The notes beneath the pieces are model-generated. The model worked only from the letters and a program-made list of their open reading frames with translations. It did no database searches and was not told where the DNA came from. A stretch of DNA of 64,000 bases from Sphingobacteriales bacterium (lineage in GTDB: Bacteria > Bacteroidota > Bacteroidia > Chitinophagales > Chitinophagaceae). Shown piece by piece: positions 8,250 to 17,800 of this stretch; the stretch's first letter is position 1, and every line of letters begins with the position of its first letter. The translations under genes were made by a program, and so were the position numbers. The stretch spans positions 1 to 64,000 of the forward strand of contig JACQDV010000032.1 of the NCBI GenBank assembly GCA_016200915.1, given 5' to 3'.

Positions 8250-9539
8250 ATGAGAAAATTTTTCATTATTGCATTATTAATTGCATTTAATCAATTAAGA
8301 GCACAAGAAGTACCTAAAAATTTTCCTGCATTACTATCGCAGGTAGAACCAGAACTGATCAACTGGCGTCATCACTTCCATGAAAATCCCGAATTATCAA
8401 ACAGGGAATTTAAAACAGGCAATTACATTGCTGATTTTTTAAAGTCAATTGGATTAGAAGTAAAATACCCGGCAGCTAAAACAGGAGTGCTGGCTATTTT
8501 GAAAGGAGGAAAATCCGGACCCGTTGTAGGATTGAGAGCAGATATTGATGCGTTGCCGGTTACAGAAAGGGCACCGGTTTCTTTTGCTTCAAAAGTTAAA
8601 GCAGAATATAATGGGCAACAAGTAGGAGTGATGCATGCCTGCGGGCATGATGCACATACAGCTATATTAATGGCTACTGCCAAAGTGATGAAGCAAATGC
8701 AAAAAGATATTCCGGGCACCATTGTATTCTTCTTTCAACCAGCAGAAGAAGGACCACCAAACGGGGAAGAAGGCGGTGCGCCTTTAATGATAAAAGAAGG
8801 TGCAATGGATAATCCAAAAATTGATATGATGTTTGGATTGCATATGGCTTCTGGTTTGCCCGTTGGTCAGTTGGCATATAAATCAGGCGCCGCACAGGCG
8901 TCTTCTGATTTATTTAAAATAACCATTCATGGTAAAGGAAGTCATGGCTCAATGCCGTGGTTGGGAATTGATCCTATTATGATCTCTGCAGATGTACTGG
9001 AAGGTATACAGCATATTGTTAGTCGCCAGGAAGATTTGACAAAAGCTCCATTAGTAATTTCAGTTGGTTCAATACATGGCGGAGTGAGATCGAATATTAT
9101 TCCTGAAACGGTCGAAATGAATGGGACCATTCGTTCGCTGGATTCAGCAATGCGTAAAGATGTGTATGAAAGATTAAAGAGAGTAGTTCAAACAACTGCA
9201 GAAAGTGCCGGTGCTACTGCTGATATCGAAATTAATACGCAAACGCTTATTAATTATAATGATCCTTCTTTGGTAAAGAAAACATTACCTGCTTTGCAGA
9301 AAGCAGCGGGTGATGGAAATTTGATTGAATCAAGATGGGTTACAGCGGCTGAAGATTTTTCTTTCTACGGTCAAAAAGCACCAACATTCTTTTTTAGCCT
9401 GGGAGGATTACCTAAAGGGAAAGATCCTAAAGATGCCGGGCCACATCATACTCCTGATTTTTATTTGGATGAATCAGGTTTTATTGTGGGAGTAAAAGCA
9501 TTTTGTTTCTTAGTATTTGAAAACGCTAAGTCTAAATAA
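8250..9539 (+). CDS. M20-family amidohydrolase (hippurate hydrolase / N-acyl-L-amino-acid deacylase type), exported
   Basis: This 429-residue protein has a signal peptide (about residues 1-19, ending LRAQ). The metal-binding HACGHDAHTA lies near residue 130, the catalytic-base region QPAEEGPPNGEEGG near 160, and a late metal His in PHHTPDF near the C-terminus. M20D enzymes hydrolyse N-acyl amino acids such as hippurate or N-acetyl amino acids, and export suggests periplasmic scavenging. The substrate is not predictable. A wobble-paired terminator follows. Confidence 0.87.
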   Translation: MRKFFIIALLIAFNQLRAQEVPKNFPALLSQVEPELINWRHHFHENPELSNREFKTGNYIADFLKSIGLEVKYPAAKTGVLAILKGGKSGPVVGLRADIDALPVTERAPVSFASKVKAEYNGQQVGVMHACGHDAHTAILMATAKVMKQMQKDIPGTIVFFFQPAEEGPPNGEEGGAPLMIKEGAMDNPKIDMMFGLHMASGLPVGQLAYKSGAAQASSDLFKITIHGKGSHGSMPWLGIDPIMISADVLEGIQHIVSRQEDLTKAPLVISVGSIHGGVRSNIIPETVEMNGTIRSLDSAMRKDVYERLKRVVQTTAESAGATADIEINTQTLINYNDPSLVKKTLPALQKAAGDGNLIESRWVTAAEDFSFYGQKAPTFFFSLGGLPKGKDPKDAGPHHTPDFYLDESGFIVGVKAFCFLVFENAKSK

Positions 9540-9562
9540 TTTTTCTAAATGCCTGTAAATTC

Positions 9563-9604
9563 AAAAGAGGCTGTCTCAAAAATCCGGGATAGCCTCTTTT
9601 TATT
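9563..9604 (+). terminator. Terminator between converging genes
   Basis: AAAAGAGGCTGTC (9563-9575) pairs with GATAGCCTCTTTT (9588-9600) with one G-T wobble and is followed by a T-rich tract. A related word, AGAGGCTATCTCAAAAG, appears at 36241-36257, so this terminator may itself be a dispersed repeat. Confidence 0.8.
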
Positions 9605-9617
9605 ATTATTCCTGAAA

Positions 9618-10085
9618 CTATTTATGTTTTCCATCCTGGTCGTCAACAGTCCATCTTGCATCAATCAGCATCATTGAATCCAATGGAATTTTTCTGTCAG
9701 CTGCTTTCTTTTGCAGTGCAATTAACCAATCACTGTTGTGTTTCATATTTTCTATAATTTCTTTTACCCTGTCATCAAAAGATTTTTTACCGGCTGAATC
9801 AATTGCAGTAGCCACCGGTTTGTTTTCTGGTTTGTGTTTGCCATCCTGTTCATCAATTGTCCACTCAATATCTAACCTGATCATGGAATCAAGAGGGATA
9901 TTTCTGTCTTTTGCTTTTTGCTGAACGGAAGCCAACCAATCAGCATTATTACGAATGTTATTTTCTAATTCTTTATATCGCTCTTCGTATGTTTTTTGTT
10001 TATCAGCAACTTCTGAGCTATTGCAGGAGATAACAAGTGCAGAAAAAATAAATAAAGTTGACAATAAAGCGGATACTTTTCTCAT
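9618..10085 (-). CDS. Hypothetical lipoprotein with a tandem duplicated domain
   Basis: I start this at the inner ATG (10085), giving MRKVSALLSTLFIFSALVISC, a lipoprotein signal with Cys as the lipid-bearing residue; the longer frame adds ten residues before it. The mature part holds two copies of a unit of about 40 residues with the core DWL..(V/L)Q.KA.DR.IPLDSM and ending in DGKHK, separated by a Lys/Pro/Ala-rich linker. The duplication is clear, but I know no named family for the unit. It is probably lipid-anchored at an envelope membrane; the function is unknown. fabH lies upstream on the same strand. Confidence 0.72.
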   Translation of the reverse strand: MRKVSALLSTLFIFSALVISCNSSEVADKQKTYEERYKELENNIRNNADWLASVQQKAKDRNIPLDSMIRLDIEWTIDEQDGKHKPENKPVATAIDSAGKKSFDDRVKEIIENMKHNSDWLIALQKKAADRKIPLDSMMLIDARWTVDDQDGKHK

Positions 10086-10121
10086 GAACGGATGATTGTA
10101 CATTGTTATTTTCAAAATGAA

Positions 10122-11120
10122 TTAGCTGTTATAAGCCCATTTAATTAGTGTGGCGCCCCAGGTAAAGCCACCACCAAAAGCCGCTAATACTATGTTATCA
10201 CCTTTCTTTAATTGTTTTTCCCACTCCCACAAGCAAAGCGGAATAGTACCGGCGGTAGTATTGCCATAGCGTTGTATGTTGAGCATTACCTTATCGTGGC
10301 TTAATCCCATACGATCAGCCGTAGCATCAATAATTCGTTTATTAGCCTGGTGTGGTACTAACCAGGAAATATCTTCACCAGTCAGATTATTTCTTTCTAA
10401 TAATTCTGCACTTACATCTGCCATACCTTTTACGGCAAATTTGAAAACTGCCTGTCCTTCCTGGTAAGCGAAATGTTCTTTATTGGTTACTGTTTCAATG
10501 GATGCAGGTTTTAATGAACCACCCGCTTTCATGTGCAGGTATTTACCTCCGCTGCCATCACTTCTTAAAATGCTATCCTTTACACCAAAACCTTCTTCAT
10601 CAGGTTCTAATAAAACAGCACCACAACCATCACCAAAGATGATACAGGTTGCCCTGTCAGTATAATCAATAATGGCACTCATTTTATCAGCACCGGCTAC
10701 TACCACTTTTTTATAACGACCACTTTCAATTAATGCGGCACCAGTAGTTAACGCATATACAAAACCAGAACAGGCAGCAGCAAGGTCAAACCCCCAGGCA
10801 TTTTTTGCACCCAATTTATCACAGGCAATATTGGCTGTTGAGGGGAACACCATGTCAGGAGTTACTGTACCCACAATTAAGCAATCAATTTCTTCAGCAC
10901 TAATTCCTCTTTTAGCCAATAATTGTTGTACCGCCGGAACCACCATATCAGAAGTGGCCTTGCCTTCACCTTTTAAAATTCTTCTTTCCTCAATACCTGT
11001 ACGGGTGCGGATCCACTCGTCGTTTGTCTCTACCATTTTTTCTAAATCAAAATTGGTGAGCTTGTCATCAGGAACATATCCACCAATTGCGGTAATGGCG
11101 GCTGAAATTTTTGGAGTCAT
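10122..11120 (-). CDS. fabH: 3-oxoacyl-ACP synthase III
   Basis: This 332-residue thiolase-fold enzyme has the full KAS III triad: Cys117 in AAACSGF, His in VPHQANKRI and Asn in RYGNTTAGT. The start [18 protein letters not shown] is standard. It condenses acetyl- or branched acyl-CoA with malonyl-ACP to start fatty-acid synthesis; the abundant iso-branched lipids of Bacteroidota suggest branched starters, which is inference. A TAnnTTTG element on this strand lies 26 bases before the start, in a gap shared with the divergent ruvA. Confidence 0.93.
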   Translation of the reverse strand: MTPKISAAITAIGGYVPDDKLTNFDLEKMVETNDEWIRTRTGIEERRILKGEGKATSDMVVPAVQQLLAKRGISAEEIDCLIVGTVTPDMVFPSTANIACDKLGAKNAWGFDLAAACSGFVYALTTGAALIESGRYKKVVVAGADKMSAIIDYTDRATCIIFGDGCGAVLLEPDEEGFGVKDSILRSDGSGGKYLHMKAGGSLKPASIETVTNKEHFAYQEGQAVFKFAVKGMADVSAELLERNNLTGEDISWLVPHQANKRIIDATADRMGLSHDKVMLNIQRYGNTTAGTIPLCLWEWEKQLKKGDNIVLAAFGGGFTWGATLIKWAYNS

Positions 11121-11145
11121 GCGAATCTTAAATTATAAAGAGCCG

Positions 11146-11153
11146 CAAAAGTA
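11146..11153 (-). promoter_or_regulatory. -7 promoter element for fabH
   Basis: On the minus strand this reads TACTTTTG and is followed by GCGGC, a pattern shared with the purL and yidC promoters in this window. It sits 26 bases before the fabH start. Confidence 0.6.
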
Positions 11154-11224
11154 CAAATACCTTCGTTATCCCCCTAAAAACTAACCAGCTTAAGTAAGCA
11201 ACACTTTTTAAAGCCGGAAACCAC

Positions 11225-11232
11225 TACTTTTG
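11225..11232 (+). promoter_or_regulatory. -7 promoter element for ruvA
   Basis: TACTTTTG lies 19 bases before the preferred ruvA ATG at 11251. Its position means the earlier TTG at 11230 cannot be the start codon, because it lies inside the promoter element. Confidence 0.6.
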
Positions 11233-11250
11233 AGGCAGTTAATAACCAGT

Positions 11251-11835
11251 ATGATAGCTTATTTAAACGGCATATACACCTTCAAATCACCCGCTGTAGT
11301 TCATATGGAAGTAAATGGAGTGGGCTATGAGATTCAAATAAGTTTGAATACTTATACTCATATCCAAAAACTTGAAAAAGGTATTTTACATACCTGGCTC
11401 CAGGTAAAGGAAGATGCCCATGTGCTGTTTGGATTTTTTGATAAGGCCGAAAAAGAAATTTTTCTCCAGCTCATCAGCGTTTCGGGCATCGGGGCTTCAA
11501 CAGCCCGGATGATGCTTTCATCCGTTCAGCCAAAAGATTTGCAGAGGGCCATCGTTCAGGGCGATGAACGTCTTTTGGAAGGCATAAAAGGTATCGGTAA
11601 AAAAACAGCCCAGAGATTAGTATTAGAATTAAAAGATAAGCTTGTAAAATCTTCACAAGATTCAAATATTTCTCCATTGACTTACAATAGTTTGGAGCAG
11701 GATGCGTTAAATGCACTGATGGCTTTGGGCATAGCCCGTCCGGCAGCAGAAAACGCTATCAAAAAAGTGCAGTCTGCCAGTCCCGGAATTACAGAAGTAG
11801 AGGCCCTCATAAAAAAAGTATTACAGGCATTATAA
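11251..11835 (+). CDS. ruvA: Holliday junction branch migration protein RuvA
   Basis: From the ATG at 11251 the protein is 194 residues beginning MIAYLNG, the usual RuvA start. It has the N-terminal OB fold, the two helix-hairpin-helix motifs (VSGIGASTARMML and IKGIGKKTAQRLVLEL), and the C-terminal RuvB-binding helices (DALNALMALG). RuvA tetramers clamp Holliday junctions and load RuvB. sprA follows after 19 bases, an arrangement familiar from other Bacteroidota, so the two are probably co-transcribed. Confidence 0.93.
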   Translation: MIAYLNGIYTFKSPAVVHMEVNGVGYEIQISLNTYTHIQKLEKGILHTWLQVKEDAHVLFGFFDKAEKEIFLQLISVSGIGASTARMMLSSVQPKDLQRAIVQGDERLLEGIKGIGKKTAQRLVLELKDKLVKSSQDSNISPLTYNSLEQDALNALMALGIARPAAENAIKKVQSASPGITEVEALIKKVLQAL

Positions 11836-11854
11836 TTTTCAGGGACAACCAGCT

Positions 11855-14800
11855 TTGAGACTCTTGACTACCGGTAAAACCTACATATCCGCACTATTGG
11901 TAATGTATGCCCTGTTTGCTGTGTCTAATGCATCAGCAAAAGATGGCCGTTTTAATAAAGTTCCACTTTTAGTTCCTCAGCCAGATACGTCAAAACCCGA
12001 TAGCTTAAAATACCCAATTAGTGACAGAAGGGGTGATTCATATTCATCTTCTGTCCGCAAAACATTTGATTTAAAAGATCCGGCTAATATCAGTGACTCC
12101 GTTTACTACGATCCAAAGACAAAGCAATATTACATTGTTGAAAAAATCGGCAATCGTTATTACCGGAATCCAACAGCATTGACTTTTGAAGAATTTCAGC
12201 GTATTCAAAATCAAAAATTGCTAACCAGTAATTTTCAAAATCGCAGAGATATTACTTCGCTGCTTAGTCGCAACCCTGGTAAATCAAAACTTAAGTTTCA
12301 TGAAAGCTTTGTGAACCGCTTGTTCAATACACAAGGAGGTTTGCCAAAGGTGGATATACGTCCGCAGGGTTATTTGGATATTACTACTGGTTATCAAAAG
12401 CAGAATGTAAAAAATCCAACGCTTCCCCTGAGAGCTCAGAAAAATGGAGTGCTGGATTTTAATATGAATGCCAATTTGAATGTCAATGCTCAAATTGGTG
12501 ATAAGCTTAAGTTCCCGATAAATTATAATACGCTGGCCAATTTTGATTTTGAGAATCAGTTGGCTTTAAGATTTGGTGGAGGACCAGATGATATTGTTAA
12601 GGGTGTTGAAGCCGGTAATGTAACATTCCCATTACGCAGTACATTAATTCAGGGTGCCAGCCAGATATTTGGTATTAAGACACAATTGCAGTTTGGTAAG
12701 CTAACAGTGGCTGCTGTAATTGCCAATCAAAAATCATCGCCTCAACGGTTGAATTTTCAGGGTGGGGCATCTACTACGCCTTTTGAAATAAAAGTAGATG
12801 ATTATGAAGAGAACCGGCACTTTCTATTAGCTCAGTATTTCAGAAGCAAGTATAACGATGTTATGTCCCGTGCTCCGGCTATTACTTCACCGGCACAGAT
12901 ATTACGATTGGAAGTATGGGTTACGAATCGCAACGGAACAACTACCAATGCAAGGAATGTAGTTGGTTTTATGGATTTAGCTGAGAAAACCCCCTATCGT
13001 AATGATGTAATATCATCCACCAGTACAAATGAATATCCTGATAATGGTTTTAACTCCTTATATCAAATGCTGGCAAGCGATCCTTCCATGCGTGACCCTA
13101 ACCTCGTGGTTAGCCGTCTGCAGTCTGGACTAAACTTGTTACCTGTACAGGATTTTGAAAAAACGTTTGCAAGAAAATTAGATTCCAGTCAATACAGAGT
13201 TAATCGCCAATTGGGTTTTATATCATTATCTCAGCCATTACAACCGGATGAAGTATTGGCGGTAGCTTACCAGTACACTTACAACGGAAGGGTGTACCAG
13301 GTGGGTGAATTTTCCAGTGATGTTTCGCCAGATACTTCTGCGGTCAATAAAGGAGATCAAAAAGTATTGTTCTTAAAATTGCTGAAAGCCACCTCACAAC
13401 GGCCCACCTTACCGGTTTGGGATTTGATGATGAAAAATATTTATTCTCCCACTGGTTTCTTTGGTACGTTTGACCGGGCTGACTTTAAAATGCAGATACT
13501 TTACCAGGAACCAGGTGCCGGTGAAAAAAGATATTTTGCAGAAGGCGATCAAAAAGGTGTACCAATATTGTCTTTAGTTGGACTGGACCGCTTAAACAAT
13601 CAAAACGATCCGCAGCCTGATGGTGTGTTTGACTATATTGAAGATTTAACAGTTGTATCAAACCAGGCAAGGATTATTTTTCCTACACTGGAACCATTTG
13701 GTAAAGACCTTGAAAAAGATTTCAGCACACCTGATCTGCGGGCCAAATATATTTTCTATCCTCTTTATGATTCTATTAAGTGGGTCGCACAAAATATGCC
13801 CAACCTCGACCGTTTTGTAATTAAAGGTGTAACCAAAGGCGGAAGCAGCAGCGGACAGGATACTTATTTAGGTTCTAATCTTCCTCCCGGTTCAGTAAGA
13901 GTAACATCAGGCGGGCAATTATTAAAAGAAAACATTGATTATACGGTTGATTATACCAACGGGTCGGTTAAAGTAATTAATCCTGCTCTTCTCAATTCAG
14001 GTGTGCCGGTGCAAGTGGCTTATGAAAACAATCAAAACTATGGATTGCAGCAGCGGCAATATATGGGTTTGCGGTTTGATTACAGCGCTATCAACAAAGC
14101 CAAAAAACAACTCAATATTGGTGGTACCATTGTACGATTAGGGGAAAGACCATTCTTTACCAAAATGAATTACAATGATGATCCCATCCGTAACACCATG
14201 TATGGTGCCGATGTAAATTTCCGCAGTGACTGGGCAAGATTAACCAAGTGGCTCGATAAACTTCCTAATTACAACGCCAATGGTATTTCGTCTATCAACG
14301 GTAATCTGGAAGCTGCTTATTTAAAACCTGGTCACCCGCCGCAAATTGGTAAAGGCGGACAAGGTCTGGTTTATATTGATGATTTTGAAGGAACGAGGAG
14401 TGGTATTGATTTACGTTTCCCGTTTGTATCATGGGCATTGGCTTCCACGCCGGCTGGTGATGGATTGTTTCCTGAAGCAACTTTGATTGATAACCTTGAT
14501 TACGGAAAGAACAGGGCAAAATTAGCCTGGTATAATATTGAGTCAACTTTACAGGAAACAAAAAACCCCAATAACCCATTAAGAAATAATCCGAATTTTA
14601 TAAATGAATTATCAGATCCACGTACAAGGTTAGTAACCAATAGTGAATTATTCCCTCAGCGTACTGTTGAGTTTGGACAAAATCAGTTAGTGTCATTTGA
14701 TCTTGCTTATTATCCTGCGGAACGGGGCCAGTATAATTATGAATCAAATGCTGCTAATATTGATGCTAATGGTAAGTTTTATAATCCAAAGGGTAAATGG

Positions 14801-17800
14801 GGTGGTATAATGAGGGCTTTAGATCAAATAGATTTTGAAACCAATAATATTGAGTTTGTTGAGTTCTGGATACAGGATCCTTTCATTAAAAGCCCTGCCA
14901 GCAAAGGGGGCCAGTTGTATTTCGACTTTGGTAATGTTTCAGAAGATATTTTGAAAGATGGTAAGCGGATGTTTGAAAATGGATTGAGCACACCCAATGC
15001 TCCAACACAGGTACAAAGCAGCAATTGGGGTAATACACCAAAGAACCCTATTCAGCTTACACAGGCATTTAACAATGATCCGGCTGACAGGCCTTTGCAG
15101 GATGTTGGTTTTGATGGGTTAACGGATACAGCAGAACAAACAAAACGTAAAGATTATCTTGATCAGCTAAAAACTAATTTTGGTGCGAACGCTAAACTTA
15201 CTTTGGAGGCAGACAAAGATCCTTCAAACGATAACTACAAATGGTTCAGGGATGCTGATTATGATGCTGCCAAAGCGGGAATATTACAGCGGTATAAAAA
15301 TTATAATAATCCACAGGGCAACTCACCTATAAGTTCATCAACTACTTCCCAATTTGCTCCGGCTGCCACACTTTATCCCGATAATGAAGATTTAAACCGG
15401 GATAATACTTTAAATGAAACAGAAGAGTATTTTGAATATAAAGTTGATCTGAAAACTGCAACCGATCCATTAATGCAAAAAGGCAATAATTATATTGTTG
15501 ATAAAAGGATATTACCCATCACTTATCCTAATGGTACAACAGGTAATGAAACATGGTACTTATTCCGCATACCAATTAATCAATACACTCAAAAAATTGG
15601 AAACATACCCGACTTCAAATCTATCCGTTTTGTTAGAATGTTCTTAACTGGTTTTGAAGATTCTACTGTTGTACGTTTTGCCAAGCTGGAATTAGTGAGG
15701 AACCAATGGCGGGCATTTAACTACCAGTTGGATTCATCGGGTAATTACATACCACTTAATCCTAATAACAACTTTACCACATTTAATATCTCTGCTGTAA
15801 ACGTTGAAGAAAATGACCGCCGTAGTCCTGTACCTTATAAAATTCCACCGGGAATTGAAAGGGTGCAACAGCTGAGTAATAATGGTGTTAACTTATTGCA
15901 GAATGAACAGGCATTAAGTATGCAGGTATGTGGCCTGGAAGACGGCAAAGCAAGAGCAATCTTCCGCCCGGTACAATATGATTTACGCCAGTATAAAAAA
16001 CTGAGCATGTTTATTCATGCTGAAGGAGCAGGCAAATCAGACATCTTAAAAAATAATGAGCTTCATGCGATCATTCGTCTCGGTACAGACATGATCAACA
16101 ACTATTACCAGATTCGCATCCCATTGCACAAAACAAAATGGGGCGAAACGGTATTGGATTCGATATGGCCCGAAGTAAACAATCTTGATCTTGATTTGGG
16201 AGATCTGATAAAACTCAAAACAAGAAGAACAGGTGATATTACCAAACTCTATACTGAAGTAAGAAGTGATGGTAAGGCTTATTCAGTGATGGGTAGTCCT
16301 AATTTAGGTGAGGTTAAATCTATTTTAGTAGGATTAGAAAACCCTTCTGATAATGACGGTAACACTATTTGTGCTGAAGTTTGGATTAATGAATTAAGAT
16401 TGTCAGGCATGGATGAAACCGGTGGATGGGCAGCAGTAGGCAGAGTGGATGTGCAGTTAAGCGACCTGGGAAGTATTTCAGTTTCTGCCAGTGCAAGAAG
16501 TGCAGGCTTTGGTTCAATAGAGCAACGGGTTAATGAAAGAAGCCGTGACAACTTTATGCAATTTGATGCGGCCACTTCATTGGAATTAGGAAAACTCATT
16601 CCTAAGAAAGCAGCTATCTCTATTCCTTTCTATGCCAGTTATTCTCAAACCATCTCCAGCCCCAAATACGATCCTTATGATCAGGATGTAAAACTAAAGG
16701 ATAAAATTGCAGCTGCATCTGGCAGCGCCAAAGATTCCATTAGAAAAGAAGCGGAGGATTTTACTTCTATCAAAACATTCAACTTCACCAATGTAAGAAA
16801 GAATAAAACCAATAATAAGAAACCGCAGATATGGGATATTTCAAATCTTGATTTCAGTTATTCTTATTTCAAACAGGAAAAACATAATCCGCTTATACAA
16901 AATGATGAAGTAACAAGGCATAGAGGTGGTATTGGCTACAATTTCAATACCTCTCCAAAATATTTTGAGCCTTTCAGAAAACTAATTAAGTTAAGAACAA
17001 GGTGGCTGGATTTTATTAAAGAATTTAATATCAACCCACGTCCATCTTTATTGAGTTTCCGGGCTGATATCAATCGTCAGTTTGGTGCTACCCGTGCCAG
17101 GGAAGTGCCTATACCCGGTGTGCCACCAAGTCCTTATGCAATACCAGAAACTTACGACAAGTACTTTACATTTGATCGTATCTACAATATGCGATGGGAC
17201 ATTACTAAGTCAATGAACATTGATTTTACCGCTACCAACAATGCAAGAATTGATGAGCCTGCCGGAAGATTAAATACAAAGGCAAAGAAAGATACCGTGA
17301 AAACAAACTTCTGGAAGTTTGGACGTAATACTTTATATAATCAAAGAGCAACATTCTCTTACAATCTTCCCACCGGAAAAATTCCTTTGCTAAGCTGGAT
17401 CAATGCAACAGCTAATTATGAAGCAGGTTACCGCTGGATAGGTGCATCCAGATTAGCAGTTGATTTGGGCAATACAATTGAGAACTCACAGAGCAGGCAA
17501 TTAAACGGGCAGTTTGATTTTACCCGCATCTATAGTTTATTTAAATTTTTCAGGGCTATTGGATTACCAAGAAACAAAGACTTAGCAGATCAGCAACAGC
17601 AAAAAGATTCTACCGGTAAAAAACAAAAAGCAAAAATTAAAGATCCCAATGCTTTGCCTAACCCCGGAACAATCGCCAGGGTATTTGGCAAACTGATCAC
17701 TTCATTAAAGAGTATTAATGTTAATTATAATGAAACCTTTAATACAAGATTGCCTGGTTTCTTAGATAGTACCAAATCTTTGGGTAATAACTGGAAGTCA

